NCBI RefSeq assembly: GCF_003184185.1
Contig: NZ_QHJG01000017.1
Span: 26,723 to 90,722, forward strand
Direction of reading: 5' to 3'
Length of the DNA: 64,000 nucleotides
Origin: Legionella qingyii
GTDB taxonomy: Bacteria; Pseudomonadota; Gammaproteobacteria; Legionellales; Legionellaceae
Shown: piece by piece, positions 47,041 through 57,322 of the stretch
How positions within the stretch are numbered: position 1 is the first letter of the stretch
Layout of the letters: the number at the start of each line of letters is the position of its first letter
Program-made: the position numbers and the translations under genes
Notes under the pieces: generated by a model
What the model was told of the DNA's origin: nothing
Databases searched by the model: none
What the model saw: the letters and a program-made list of their open reading frames with translations, nothing else

Positions 47041-47272
47041 CCTTAATGAGTCAAATTAATCCTAATCACTGCAAATGAACAGTTATTCATCTTTCTAAGA
47101 ATCAAAATTCTCCTTTATAGAATAAAACCATGGTTAAAGCGTATACTTTTTTTAAACCAAAATAATCAGGTACGTACAGCAATTAAAAAATGATTTAAAT
47201 CACCATAATCCTGTCGACAATAAGACTCATTAAGAGGTATAATTCGTTCACTTTTTTTACAGTTAGAGTTTT

Positions 47273-48580
47273 ATGAATCATAAAGTAGGTTTTGTTAGCC
47301 TGGGATGTCCCAAAGCGCTGGTCGATTCAGAACGCATTATTACCCAGCTGCGTGCTCAAGGATATGAATTGGTGTCCAGTTATCAAGATGCAGGTGTGGT
47401 AGTCATCAATACCTGCGGGTTTATTGATAGTGCCGTCAAAGAATCATTGGATACAATAAAAGAAGCAATGGCAGAAAATGGACGTGTCATTGTCACAGGT
47501 TGCTTAGGTGCTAAAGCAGAGATCATTAAAGAAGCATGCCCAGATGTTCTGCATATTAGCGGCGCACATGCCTATGAAGAAGTAATCAATGCAGTTCACC
47601 AGCATTTGCCTCCGCCTGCAGATCCGTTCACACAACTTATTCCTCCTCAAGGAATCAAATTAACTCCACGCCATTATGCCTATTTAAAAATATCTGAGGG
47701 ATGCAATCAAAAATGTACTTTTTGCATTATCCCTACCATGCGTGGGAAATTACAAAGTTATCCAATGGCACAAGTTTTAACTGAAGCCAAAAAGTTAAAA
47801 GATGCAGGTGTAAACGAAATCTTGGTAATTTCTCAGGATACAAGTGCCTATGGAATAGATACACGGTATCAACCAATAACCTGGAACGACAAAACAGTTA
47901 ACACGCGTTTTTATGATTTGTGCGAACAATTAGGCGAGTTAGGCATTTGGATTCGTCTGCATTATGTTTATCCTTATCCACATGTAGATGAGATTATCCC
48001 TTTAATGCGAGATGGGTTGATTCTTCCATATCTGGATATTCCATTACAGCATGCTAATTCGCGAGTACTTAAAGCAATGAAACGCCCAGCAAGCAGCGAA
48101 AATACCTTATTACGTATTGCTTCTTGGCGAGAAACTTGCCCTGATATCACACTGCGCTCAACCTTTATTGTTGGTTTTCCCGGGGAAACAGAAGAAGAAT
48201 TTGAAGAGCTGCTCGACTTCCTTGATGAAGCACAGTTAGATAGGGTGGGTTGTTTCAAATACTCCCCGGTTGAAGGGGCCAAAGCGAATGAATTAAGTGA
48301 TCCAGTTCCAGAAGAAATTAAAGAAGACCGCTATCATCGCTTCATGCAATTACAAGCAGAAATTAGCCGCAATAAGTTAGAAAATAAAATCGGTAGTACT
48401 CAGACCGTATTAATTGATGAGGTTAATCAGGAACAGATTATCGCACGAAGCCAAAGTGATGCCCCGGAAATTGATGGTCTTGTTATTCTACCACCTACCC
48501 CAGGCATTAAAGTGGGATCTTTTGCGGAGGTCATGATTACTGATAGTGATGATTACGACCTCTACGCCGAATTCAAATAA
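47273..48580 (+). CDS. rimO: Ribosomal protein S12 methylthiotransferase RimO
   Basis: A 435-residue radical-SAM enzyme that adds a methylthio group to an Asp of S12. The N-terminal cluster-binding domain has cysteines in [17 protein letters not shown] and TGCLG; the radical-SAM motif is GCNQKCTFC (about residues 143-151). A TRAM-type domain is at the C-terminus. It ends before the intergenic repeats at 48612-48899. Confidence 0.97.
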   Translation: MNHKVGFVSLGCPKALVDSERIITQLRAQGYELVSSYQDAGVVVINTCGFIDSAVKESLDTIKEAMAENGRVIVTGCLGAKAEIIKEACPDVLHISGAHAYEEVINAVHQHLPPPADPFTQLIPPQGIKLTPRHYAYLKISEGCNQKCTFCIIPTMRGKLQSYPMAQVLTEAKKLKDAGVNEILVISQDTSAYGIDTRYQPITWNDKTVNTRFYDLCEQLGELGIWIRLHYVYPYPHVDEIIPLMRDGLILPYLDIPLQHANSRVLKAMKRPASSENTLLRIASWRETCPDITLRSTFIVGFPGETEEEFEELLDFLDEAQLDRVGCFKYSPVEGAKANELSDPVPEEIKEDRYHRFMQLQAEISRNKLENKIGSTQTVLIDEVNQEQIIARSQSDAPEIDGLVILPPTPGIKVGSFAEVMITDSDDYDLYAEFK

Positions 48581-48611
48581 TAGCATGAAAGCCTGGGGTG
48601 AGTTTGATTTA

Positions 48612-48716
48612 AGCGCTGGCTGCGCGAAAATGATGTTGAGGAAACCTAGCATACATCACAGTATGTGAGGCTTCTGAAGTATTGTTTTCGTGCAAGCCGT
48701 GCCGAATGCAGCCGCT
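48612..48716. repeat. Structured intergenic element between rimO and glnE
   Basis: The element folds as a long imperfect hairpin: GGCTGC (48618-48623) with GCAGCC (48708-48713); TGCGCGAAAA with TTTTCGTGCA (about 48621-48630 and 48685-48694, one G-T pair); and CATAC (48650-48654) with GTATG (48661-48665) around an ATCACA loop. It holds no ORF I would support. It may be a non-coding RNA or a repeated extragenic element. The gap 48581-48908 is otherwise filled by this element and the MITE. Confidence 0.6.
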
Positions 48717-48777
48717 CAGTGGGCTAGGACGTGAACATTTCTGGCGCTCTATTTCCCTAGTTTCATCATTACTCCAT

Positions 48778-48899
48778 CAGAACTTACGAAAAATGCCAGG
48801 TCGAGGCAAAAAATGTTTTTAATGAGGGAGTTTAGATATACTAATTGACTGAATTAAAAACATTTTTTAACGAAGAGATTGGGGTTTTCGTAAGTTCTG
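48778..48899. mobile_element. Intact 122-bp MITE with TIRs and target duplication
   Basis: Perfect 15-bp terminal inverted repeats CAGAACTTACGAAAA (48778-48792) and TTTTCGTAAGTTCTG (48885-48899) flank 92 bases without coding capacity. A second, nested perfect 16-bp inverted repeat (48808-48823 and 48853-48868) makes the interior foldable. The 5-bp direct repeat TCCAT lies immediately outside both ends (48773-48777 and 48900-48904), which is the target-site duplication of a cut-and-paste insertion. It has no transposase and must be moved in trans. Confidence 0.9.
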
Positions 48900-48908
48900 T
48901 CCATAATG

Positions 48909-51659
48909 CTACTGGAAACGATTAAAAATTTCTTTGCACATTGCCAATATCTCATCCTGCATGTTTTTGCTCTTTATGGCGCCTGGACGAAGTAAATTCT
49001 GATGCAGTAATTGATGGTGTTTCTTATATGCTTTCTTAAAAAAATTGTACTGCTCTTTACTTAAAACACCTGCTAAAAACAAATGATGAAGTTGACTTAA
49101 TGTATTGGTATACCGAGCAAAAGAAGGCTCTCCCAAATGAAGCATTAAAAACTGAACTAAAAATTCCAAGTCCAACAAACCACCAGAAATAGAATTTCGC
49201 TCTTGATATTGTTCCATTTTGGATCTCATCGACAATACATCTTGCAACAATGTAGGCTTATCTCGCCTCAATAACAATACAGATTTTTTCAATTGCAAAA
49301 AGGTGTGTCTGATCTTCGCATTTCCCGTCAGAATACGTGCTTTTAATAACGCTTGATGCTCCCATGTCCATGCCTGATTTTTTTGATATGCAACAAAAGC
49401 ATCAACATGACTCACCAACAACCCCGCTGCACCAGAAGGCCTCAGACGTGTATCTACTGTATAAAGCACCCCCGACTGGGAACGAGTAGTCAACATGTGC
49501 AGAATTTTTTGAGTTAACCGAGTAATCAATGCTTCTTCGGAAGGTTTTGCCGAATGTAAAAATACCAAATCTAAATCAGAGGCATAATTCATTTCGCGAC
49601 TGCCCAATTTCCCATAGGCTATAATTACAAAATGTGATTTTGCTTGTTCCATTTCCGGATATCGCAAACACAATTGCTCGCTTGCGATCACTAACACCTG
49701 ATTTACAATCACTTGTGCCACATCCGACAAAAATTGGCCAATACGCACTGCATTGCAGAAACCATAAAGTTCGGCGCGTGCAGCCATTAACCAATTGGTA
49801 AGCTTAAATTGACGCAATAGTTCCTCTTGTACTTCAACATCAGGATGATGGGCTAGTTTTTCTACCAATAGCCTTTGTAATTGATGCAACGATTGAGGCC
49901 GCCATTCTTGTCCCTGATCCAGCAATACTTCCAACAAAAAGGGTTGGTTCACTAATAAGGAAGTAATAAATGGACTTTGGGCAAACCAAAACAACAATTC
50001 TGTTAAAACTTGCGGATTCTCGGTTAACAAAGCAAGATACGCACTACGCCCCACAATATTTTCGAGCAAATGCATTACCTGTAATAAAACTTCATCCGTT
50101 TTTTCAACATGAGTAAGTTCAGCAAGCAACATCACCATAAACCGGTCCAGACGCATTCGAGCACCTTGGGTTAAACGTCGACAACGAGGGCTATGACGGA
50201 AGGAATGAATCATTTGGTAGCAATGGGTTGCATTGGCAAAACCTAAACTCGTTAACAAATTAATGGCCATAGTGGTTTCAACATGCCCTTGCCAAAGGCT
50301 GGCTAATTGATTCGCTAATAATCTTTTCTCATCTTCATAATCTTTAACAGTGCCAAGCACTGAATGGAATGCATAACTGATAATCCGCTGATATTGATGT
50401 AATTTATTTAATAAATCGTCCCAGGAAGGATACCCCATAGCTAAAGTAATTTGTTTTTGCTTCACCGGATCTTCAGGTAAGGAGTGAGTCTGCTGATCAT
50501 TTAAACTCTGGAGTGTGTTTTCGAGTTTACGTAAAAAAAGATATGCTTGTTTTAAAGCATCGGTATGAGGTAGGAGTTTCTCATGCTTTAAAACAGCAAG
50601 AGCCGCCAAGGCGTTTTGTTCTTGTAATTGCGGCAAACGACCGCCACGAATTAACTGAAAACTCTGAATAACAAACTCGACTTCCCTAATCCCACCTTGC
50701 CCCCGTTTTATATCATCCAATCGTGGATTTAATTGGACTTCTCGCTCAATCATAGCCTTCATACTACGCAAAGATTCAATTACGCTAAAATCCACGTAGC
50801 GTCGATATACAAAAGGGACTATTAAACGCTCAAACCATAGCTGGACCTCATCCATCTTCTCAGCAATGACCCGTGTCTTAACCATGGCATATCGTTCCCA
50901 ATCTCGACCTTGTTCTTGGTAATAAGTTTCCATTGCAGCCAAGCTTGAAACCAGAGGACCACTATCGCCATTAGGTCGTAATCTTAAATCGACTCGAAAT
51001 ACGAATCCATCCGAGGTTACATTTTGTAATGTCTGTACGAGTTGTTGAACTAATCGACTAAAATAATGCTGATTATCGATGCGCTCTTCGCCATCAGTTT
51101 CACCAACAACCGTATAAGCAAAAATAAGATCAACATCTGAAGAGTAATTTAACTCCCGGCCTCCCAACTTCCCCATCGCCAGCGTAAATAACTCAACTTC
51201 ATTCCCAGCTTCATCACGCGGAATACCATAGCGTAAAGACAATTCTTGTTTGCAATAAGCAATTGCATGCAAAATAAGCGCATCAGCACAATCAGACCAT
51301 GCGCGCATAATTTGTTCCGTATTGGCAATACCAGATAGTTCAAGAAGAAGTAAGCGCAAAAAATGTGTATTACGAAATTGACGCAGCGAACGCAAATAAG
51401 TCGCTTGAGGCACATGAAATGACAGGCTCTTCAAATTATGAAAGTATTCCTCACGTGACAGCAAAGAACGACAATCATCCTCCATAAGTAACGCTTTTAA
51501 TAAATGAATCTGTCTACATGCATAATCACTAATAAGGAGTAATTTGATGGCAATTTCGCGCAAAGGATGATGCATCTCTGAGAGATGCTTTTCAATGAAC
51601 CATGCTTTTGATTGCAATAACTCAGGAATTTCTATTTGCATAAATTTCTTATTTTTCAT
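48909..51659 (-). CDS. glnE: Glutamine synthetase adenylyltransferase/deadenylylase
   Basis: A two-domain nucleotidyltransferase controlling glutamine synthetase. The first NTase motif is GKLGGRELNYSSDVDLIFAY (deadenylylation) near residue 165, the second GKLGSREMNYASDLDLVFLH (adenylylation) near residue 670. ATG choice is uncertain: ATG at 51659 (MKNKKF), ATG at 51641 (MQIEIPELL) or the frame from 51710; none has a good ribosome binding site. The length is about that of E. coli GlnE (946). Confidence 0.94.
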   Translation of the reverse strand: MKNKKFMQIEIPELLQSKAWFIEKHLSEMHHPLREIAIKLLLISDYACRQIHLLKALLMEDDCRSLLSREEYFHNLKSLSFHVPQATYLRSLRQFRNTHFLRLLLLELSGIANTEQIMRAWSDCADALILHAIAYCKQELSLRYGIPRDEAGNEVELFTLAMGKLGGRELNYSSDVDLIFAYTVVGETDGEERIDNQHYFSRLVQQLVQTLQNVTSDGFVFRVDLRLRPNGDSGPLVSSLAAMETYYQEQGRDWERYAMVKTRVIAEKMDEVQLWFERLIVPFVYRRYVDFSVIESLRSMKAMIEREVQLNPRLDDIKRGQGGIREVEFVIQSFQLIRGGRLPQLQEQNALAALAVLKHEKLLPHTDALKQAYLFLRKLENTLQSLNDQQTHSLPEDPVKQKQITLAMGYPSWDDLLNKLHQYQRIISYAFHSVLGTVKDYEDEKRLLANQLASLWQGHVETTMAINLLTSLGFANATHCYQMIHSFRHSPRCRRLTQGARMRLDRFMVMLLAELTHVEKTDEVLLQVMHLLENIVGRSAYLALLTENPQVLTELLFWFAQSPFITSLLVNQPFLLEVLLDQGQEWRPQSLHQLQRLLVEKLAHHPDVEVQEELLRQFKLTNWLMAARAELYGFCNAVRIGQFLSDVAQVIVNQVLVIASEQLCLRYPEMEQAKSHFVIIAYGKLGSREMNYASDLDLVFLHSAKPSEEALITRLTQKILHMLTTRSQSGVLYTVDTRLRPSGAAGLLVSHVDAFVAYQKNQAWTWEHQALLKARILTGNAKIRHTFLQLKKSVLLLRRDKPTLLQDVLSMRSKMEQYQERNSISGGLLDLEFLVQFLMLHLGEPSFARYTNTLSQLHHLFLAGVLSKEQYNFFKKAYKKHHQLLHQNLLRPGAIKSKNMQDEILAMCKEIFNRFQ

Positions 51660-51725
51660 TCCCAAAATTAGTACTCTCGTTATAATATAACCTATAAAAT
51701 TCAATAACAATTCTATAGATTCAAA

Positions 51726-52463
51726 ATGATCCGAATAATCCAGATTGCATTTATTTGTTTCACTTCCTCGCTCTTTGCTCAGGGTGAACCTTTAAATGTA
51801 GGGATTGAAAGCTTTGATCCCCCATTCGTCATGCAAGGAACTCATAATGAAGCCTATGGTTTTGATGTTGATATGATGAACAGCCTATGCAAAATCATGA
51901 ATAGAACGTGTGCCTTCCATGTGATGCGTTTTGCTCAATTAATTGATGCCGTTGCAAATCAAAAACTGGATGTTGCTGTCAGTTCGATAACGATTACTAG
52001 CGACCGCGCAAAAATAATCAATTTCAGCTTACCTTATCTACTTAGTTATTCGCGTTTTTTAGAAAGAAAAACTATTGCAAAAGAAAATTTTAGCCTGGAT
52101 CTGTTAAATACTAAAACGATAGGAATAGAATCTGGAACTGTATTTTTAGACCAACTGACTGAGATGGGAGTAAAAAATCCCAAGATTAAGGAGTATCCTG
52201 ATATTGATGACCAACTCTCAGCATTGGCTAGAGGAGATGTAGATATTATTCTGATGGATAATGCAACTGCTGTTTATTGGGCATCTAATTCATCTGACTC
52301 ATTTAAATTAATAGGCCCACCTTATATGTATGGTAATGGCTATGGGATAGCTGTTAATCCTGCTGACCCAGACTTATTAACACAACTCAACCAAGCCCTC
52401 GTCCAATTCCAAAATTCTGAGGATTATAAGCTAAATTACAATAAATACCTGTTTGAATTCTAA
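51726..52463 (+). CDS. Periplasmic amino-acid ABC transporter binding protein
   Basis: A 245-residue family-3 solute-binding protein with a signal peptide (MIRIIQIAFICFTSSLFAQG). Motifs include GIESFDPPFVMQG, GFDVDMMNSLC and AVSSITITSDRAKIINFSLPY, the standard pattern for polar-amino-acid binders such as ArtJ/HisJ. No permease or ATPase gene is adjacent, so it is an orphan binding protein. Confidence 0.9.
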   Translation: MIRIIQIAFICFTSSLFAQGEPLNVGIESFDPPFVMQGTHNEAYGFDVDMMNSLCKIMNRTCAFHVMRFAQLIDAVANQKLDVAVSSITITSDRAKIINFSLPYLLSYSRFLERKTIAKENFSLDLLNTKTIGIESGTVFLDQLTEMGVKNPKIKEYPDIDDQLSALARGDVDIILMDNATAVYWASNSSDSFKLIGPPYMYGNGYGIAVNPADPDLLTQLNQALVQFQNSEDYKLNYNKYLFEF

Positions 52464-52477
52464 GCGCGCATGGCGAA

Positions 52478-52744
52478 TTAATGCAATGTTTGTCCTTGAG
52501 TAATGCACCGTGTAATGACTTGTCGGGTTACAAAATCACCCTGACTCACGCCATACATTGAATTATAATGTTTTGCTAAGGTAACGACCCATCCGGATAA
52601 ACGGAAACTCATTTTTTTTTCCGCTTGATCCACAACAATTTCAAAAAGACCTAAAGAGCCACTTTCGCGCTCACTGGCGTATTCTTCCATAATCACCCGG
52701 GCGGCTTGTAAATCTTTGTCTCTGGTAGGCCAGTTCTGACTCAT
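52478..52744 (-). CDS. Small protein of unknown function
   Basis: An 88-residue protein starting at ATG 52744, with an AGGGAG ribosome binding site 6 bases upstream; a frame from 52846 has none. It is slightly basic, with alternating helices and strands (LFEIVVDQAEKKMSFRLSGWVV) and no signal peptide. It lies convergent to the binding-protein gene. I recognise no family. Confidence 0.5.
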   Translation of the reverse strand: MSQNWPTRDKDLQAARVIMEEYASERESGSLGLFEIVVDQAEKKMSFRLSGWVVTLAKHYNSMYGVSQGDFVTRQVITRCITQGQTLH

Positions 52745-52998
52745 ATTATTCTCCCTAAAAAGCATGATTAGGTCTCTGAAATTCCGCTTAATCTTGAGAT
52801 ACTTTGCAAAAATCGCAAGAGCAGAAATAGATACATATTGTCTCATATTTTGACCAAATTTTCAAGCCACAGGGAGGCTTGCAATGGTTGCTATAATTAA
52901 CCAGGAACAATAAAATACTACAGTTTGTTGAACATCGTAGAATGTTTTCTCAAGACAGCATATGATATACGTACCAATCCAAATTTAAAAAATTACAT

Positions 52999-53661
52999 AT
53001 GAATTATCATATTTTACCCTCGATTTTATCTGCTGATCTCACGTGTCTGGGCGATGAAGTAGAATCCGTAATGAACGCAGGAGCAGATTTTATTCATTTT
53101 GATGTCATGGATAATCATTATGTGCCCAATTTAACATTTGGACCGGCATTCTGCGACGCTTTTCTCAAACGGTTTCCGAAACTCCCTATCGATGTTCATC
53201 TCATGGTTGAACCTGTTGATGCTCTGATTGAAGCGTTCGCAAAAGCCGGAGCAAAACGAATCAGTATTCACCCTGATGCCACCATACACCTTGACCGGAG
53301 TTTAACACTCATCAAAGACTTAGGATGTGAAGCGGGTCTTGTATTAAACCCGGCAACACCCATTGATGTCTTGACATGGTGTGCCCATAAACTCGACTTT
53401 ATCCTGATAATGACTGTGAATCCCGGTTTTGGAGGTCAAAAGATGATTACTGAAATTATTGATAAAATCCCCCAAATCCGCAAACTCTATCCTCAACTTG
53501 ATCTATGTGTCGATGGTGGAGTGACTATAGATAATATTGCTACTTTGGCACGCGCGGGTGCGAACCAATTTGTAGCCGGCGCTGCTGTATTCAAGAGCAA
53601 CAATTATAAAGAAACAATTGATGCCATGCGAAATCAATTAGCATGTATCAAAGAAAATTAA
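52999..53661 (+). CDS. rpe: Ribulose-phosphate 3-epimerase
   Basis: A 220-residue TIM-barrel enzyme of the pentose phosphate pathway. Motifs include PSILSADLTCLGDEV, FDVMDNHYVPNLTFGP (catalytic Asp and metal-binding His), VHLMVEP, MTVNPGFGGQ and VDGGV. It precedes slt by 12 bases. Confidence 0.96.
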   Translation: MNYHILPSILSADLTCLGDEVESVMNAGADFIHFDVMDNHYVPNLTFGPAFCDAFLKRFPKLPIDVHLMVEPVDALIEAFAKAGAKRISIHPDATIHLDRSLTLIKDLGCEAGLVLNPATPIDVLTWCAHKLDFILIMTVNPGFGGQKMITEIIDKIPQIRKLYPQLDLCVDGGVTIDNIATLARAGANQFVAGAAVFKSNNYKETIDAMRNQLACIKEN

Positions 53662-53673
53662 TTAAGAAAAATT

Positions 53674-55458
53674 ATGAAAAAAGTAATTTTACTCATATGT
53701 GGATTTATTAGTTCTCAGGTTTGCCTTGCCCTCTCAGGGGAAGCCTATATGGAACGTTTTAATACCTATTTATCCTTTACCCAAAATCTCCCTACGGCTA
53801 CGCCCAGTGTAAGCTTTTTAGATTTTATTAATGGCACAACGCCTTTATCAACAAAATTGCGTGAAAAATGGCTGTATGAATTAGCTAAAAATAAGGACTG
53901 GACTCACTTTAGCCAATATTATCAACCCTCTAATGATCTGAATCTCGTTTGCTATGAGCAAATTGCAAACTACAATACAGGCAAAGAACAAGAAGCATTA
54001 AAAGCTTCAATTCCATTATGGCTAAGCGGTGATTCAAGGCCACCCTCTTGCAACAGCTTGTTTGCTTTGCTTCTAAACGATAATAACTTTGACCAAAATT
54101 TAATTACTCAACGAATTGATTTAGCTTTGGAGCAACGCAATATCCAATTAGCTCGTTATTTATTAAAACAATATAAAACACCTCATACAGCTGAGTTAAA
54201 TAATTTAAATGCCGTTTATCAAAATCCGGAGTACATCATTAAGCTGCCCCAAGGTGGATTAAATAGCAGCATTTACCTTTATGGCCTCAAGCGTATGGTT
54301 TCGATTAATATGGATAAAGCGCTTAAGCTATGGCAACAAAGCAAAACTCAAAAAATGCTTAATCAAGCCCAACAACAGGCCTTTTTAGCTCATGTCGCAC
54401 TTTATAAAGCCATGCGGAATCATGAAGATGCATTGCAATGGTTCACCAAAGTCAAACCACAATACTACAATGATATATTATTGGATTGGCAAATACGCTT
54501 TGCTTTAAAAAGAAAAAACTGGACTCAAGTCACTGAGCTAATTAATGATTCAAAACGTAAAGATGAACCCTGTTGGCAATACTGGCTAGCACGCTCTTTA
54601 GAGGAACAAGGAAAAACGGCAGAAGCACGGACCCTCTATGAACCTTTAGCAAAAAACAGACAGTATTATGGTTTTCTTGCCAGCCTCCGCCTTAATAAAA
54701 AGCCCAGCTTTACCAATGAAATTCCCACAACAAACCTGGATGTATTGAAACCCTATCAAACATTTATTGAGCAAATCCAAACACTCTATATCTCTAAGCA
54801 AACACTTCAAGCATCACGTTTGCTCAATGATTTCATCAGTGAATTACCTAAAGATGAAGCAAGCGCACTGGTCTACTGGATCGATCAAAAACTGCAATGG
54901 CATGGTAAATCGGTCTATTTAAGTAATAACGAAACCTTAAATAATCAACTTACGCTAAGATTTCCATTAGCTTATAAAGACAGTATTTCCCTTTATTCTA
55001 AAAAATATGCTGTAGCACCAGAATTTATTTATGCCATTATTCGTCAGGAAAGTGGGTTTAGGGATGATGCTACTTCTTCAGTTGGTGCTCGAGGCCTAAT
55101 GCAAGTTATGCCTTATACAGCGAGAGTTGTCTCAAAAGCAGACAAGATTCCTTATAATGATCAAAAGCAGTTGTTTGTATCCCAAAAGAACATCAATATT
55201 GGTGTAGCCTATTTAAAACAGCTTGCAAAGCGATTTGGCAATCACCCAATACTCATTGCCGCGGCATATAATGCAGGGCCCAAACAAGTAGTTTATTGGT
55301 TAAAAACTCACCCACCTAAAGAGATTGATGTGTGGATAGAGACGCTCCCTTGGCAAGAAACACGTAATTATTTAAAAAATATTATGGCGTTCTATATTGT
55401 TTATCAATATCGCTTAGGCCAAAAACCTAATCTAGGTAATTTCCTGGAACCATTATAA
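53674..55458 (+). CDS. slt: Soluble lytic murein transglycosylase
   Basis: A 594-residue Slt70-like enzyme cleaving peptidoglycan with 1,6-anhydro product. A signal peptide (MKKVILLICGFISSQVCLALS), a long alpha-superhelical U/L domain and a C-terminal lysozyme-like domain are visible. The catalytic Glu is in IIRQESGFRDDA (about residue 458), followed by GLMQVMP and AAYNAGPKQV. It follows rpe on the same strand. Confidence 0.95.
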   Translation: MKKVILLICGFISSQVCLALSGEAYMERFNTYLSFTQNLPTATPSVSFLDFINGTTPLSTKLREKWLYELAKNKDWTHFSQYYQPSNDLNLVCYEQIANYNTGKEQEALKASIPLWLSGDSRPPSCNSLFALLLNDNNFDQNLITQRIDLALEQRNIQLARYLLKQYKTPHTAELNNLNAVYQNPEYIIKLPQGGLNSSIYLYGLKRMVSINMDKALKLWQQSKTQKMLNQAQQQAFLAHVALYKAMRNHEDALQWFTKVKPQYYNDILLDWQIRFALKRKNWTQVTELINDSKRKDEPCWQYWLARSLEEQGKTAEARTLYEPLAKNRQYYGFLASLRLNKKPSFTNEIPTTNLDVLKPYQTFIEQIQTLYISKQTLQASRLLNDFISELPKDEASALVYWIDQKLQWHGKSVYLSNNETLNNQLTLRFPLAYKDSISLYSKKYAVAPEFIYAIIRQESGFRDDATSSVGARGLMQVMPYTARVVSKADKIPYNDQKQLFVSQKNINIGVAYLKQLAKRFGNHPILIAAAYNAGPKQVVYWLKTHPPKEIDVWIETLPWQETRNYLKNIMAFYIVYQYRLGQKPNLGNFLEPL

Positions 55459-55469
55459 TCGAGTCATAG

Positions 55470-55496
55470 CCCAGGTGGAGTAAATAGGAACCTGGG
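55470..55496. repeat. CCCAGGT/ACCTGGG hairpin after slt
   Basis: CCCAGGT (55470-55476) pairs with ACCTGGG (55490-55496), a member of the window-wide hairpin family, 11 bases after slt. There is no T-run. Confidence 0.5.
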
Positions 55497-55635
55497 TTAT
55501 GAACATTATCAGAAAATCCAAATCACAGCTGCGCCTTCGTGCAGACCATCAATAAAAAATAATTACATACTTGATCTATAATTATACAATTGAGGTGAAA
55601 AGCTATTACACCTTATGCTTTAAAGGCGATGTCTC

Positions 55636-55953
55636 ATGATAAAGGTAACCTGCACTGTTAGTCTCTTAGGAATGATGTTTATTCTCATAGGCTGTGCTCC
55701 AACAGCCTATGTAGTTGGAACAACAAATCAACCAATTCAGTATACTTATGCCCCGGGGTATAATCCGCCGCAAGTAGCTTATCCAGATGTACCCGTGGAT
55801 GCGAATACATCTATAGACAGCGCTGAAGTTGTCCAACAGGAACATAAGATTAATGCCATAAATGATTCCATTGCCATAAAAGAAAAGCAGGATGAAGCTG
55901 CAAGACGGCAAGCAATCCAGTTGCAATTAAATGCTCTGCCAAAAATTCAGTAA
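55636..55953 (+). CDS. Small lipoprotein of unknown function
   Basis: A 105-residue lipoprotein with lipobox LIGC (about Cys20). The mature part is Pro/Tyr-rich (YTYAPGYNPPQVAYP), then an acidic helical C-terminus with glutamine and lysine. It starts at ATG 55636. It is monocistronic. No family is recognised; it resembles generic outer-membrane lipoproteins. Confidence 0.6.
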   Translation: MIKVTCTVSLLGMMFILIGCAPTAYVVGTTNQPIQYTYAPGYNPPQVAYPDVPVDANTSIDSAEVVQQEHKINAINDSIAIKEKQDEAARRQAIQLQLNALPKIQ

Positions 55954-56091
55954 AAGAGTCAGGAAACATTCGAGAATAGAATGAGTGCTCACGTGTTAAA
56001 CTTTCCTCAAACAAGAAAAAAGTTTCGTCGTTTGAACTCAATTTTGATTTGGAGGAGTAAAGAGCAAACAGCCAAGCTGCTTACTCATTTA

Positions 56092-57249
56092 TCACGGTAG
56101 TCCTGGATGTGAACATCCGGCACATGGAATAAGATGTGTCTCTATGATTTCATTGAAGAGTTGAATATCCGTCCCGGAACTTGCGGCTTTACTCACTAAT
56201 TCTAACATCCGCTCCAATTCTTCGCTTTCGAATCTCGCTATCAAAGGAAGATTACTTAATTTTCCAATAATTTCATTTTGATTCAATATATTATTGGGCT
56301 GACAGATTCTTTGCATATTTCCAGCATTTAACATACCTGCCAGTTGCAAATGCTTCATGAAATGATAGGCTCCAACACCTAATTTGCTTACCATTAATAA
56401 ATCATCTAGATTGTCACGATCAATGAGTGATGCATTAGTTAATAACAAAATATTTTTCGCGAAAATATTAGCATTTTGGGGGTTTTCCTCAACCAACTCA
56501 AAATAGGTACACAATGGGTAATGTTCTGCTACAAGTTTTTTAGCCCCTTCATAAATTTTATTGATATATTGTTCTTGTCTTAAAAGAATATTAATTGCAT
56601 TTGAATAATAGCTATTATTTTCAAGCATTAAATTAAGCAGATCCAGCGCTATACTCATATGATTTGCTGAAATCGAACTATCACGAAGTTTCTCTACTAA
56701 ACTTGAAGCATTGTAGGCATGTTCTTGAAGATTAATAATCAAGCGTGTAATGTCAAGAGATTGTCCTGGATAAGTCAGCAACAATTCAAAAGTGTCCAAA
56801 TCAAGCACACCTAGCTGATGTAATTCTCGCGCGCTTTGTGCTACGTTTGAATCAAATCGTGCAGCTTTAAATAAACGATCCAATGAAAGCACATGAGGAT
56901 CAATATCTAATTCTTTAATCAATCCAAACAAATTGACAGCTCCACCGACACTGTTAATATTTTTGGAAATGATTAATTCAAGATCGTTAGTTATAAAAAC
57001 TTTGGCTTCTTTCAAAACTTTAAATAAAGAAATTAGTCGGTTACCATAATCAGGATGGTCTGAAATAAGACTAATCATGTGCTGATCGGTTCCCAAATTT
57101 AACCTTTTTAGACGGTTAATAAAATCAGGGATGGGTGCTGTGGATTTTGCATCATTAGTTAATACTTGCATTATCATTTGAGTACTATTCTTTTGAGTAT
57201 TATTACTTCCCACTGGCTCGGGATCTTGGCTATTAGTTATATCAACCAT
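56092..57249 (-). CDS. Helical protein of unknown function, paralogue of the next gene
   Basis: A 385-residue helical protein starting at ATG 57249 with AAGGA upstream; the frame from 57309 has none. It is clearly paralogous to the neighbour at 57323-58378 (shared LRRQ-type segments such as KIYEGAKKLVA, SKLGVGA and GNRLISLF/INRLTSLF). No signal peptide or membrane segments are present; the N-terminus is polar and rich in Asn/Thr. The two genes arose by tandem duplication. A secreted effector role is possible, but nothing in the sequence proves it. Confidence 0.55.
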   Translation of the reverse strand: MVDITNSQDPEPVGSNNTQKNSTQMIMQVLTNDAKSTAPIPDFINRLKRLNLGTDQHMISLISDHPDYGNRLISLFKVLKEAKVFITNDLELIISKNINSVGGAVNLFGLIKELDIDPHVLSLDRLFKAARFDSNVAQSARELHQLGVLDLDTFELLLTYPGQSLDITRLIINLQEHAYNASSLVEKLRDSSISANHMSIALDLLNLMLENNSYYSNAINILLRQEQYINKIYEGAKKLVAEHYPLCTYFELVEENPQNANIFAKNILLLTNASLIDRDNLDDLLMVSKLGVGAYHFMKHLQLAGMLNAGNMQRICQPNNILNQNEIIGKLSNLPLIARFESEELERMLELVSKAASSGTDIQLFNEIIETHLIPCAGCSHPGLP

Positions 57250-57322
57250 AACTGTCCTTAAATTGCTCTCTAAGGACAAAATATAACACAAAATGATTAT
57301 ATTAAGCAAAAAATTCTATTGC

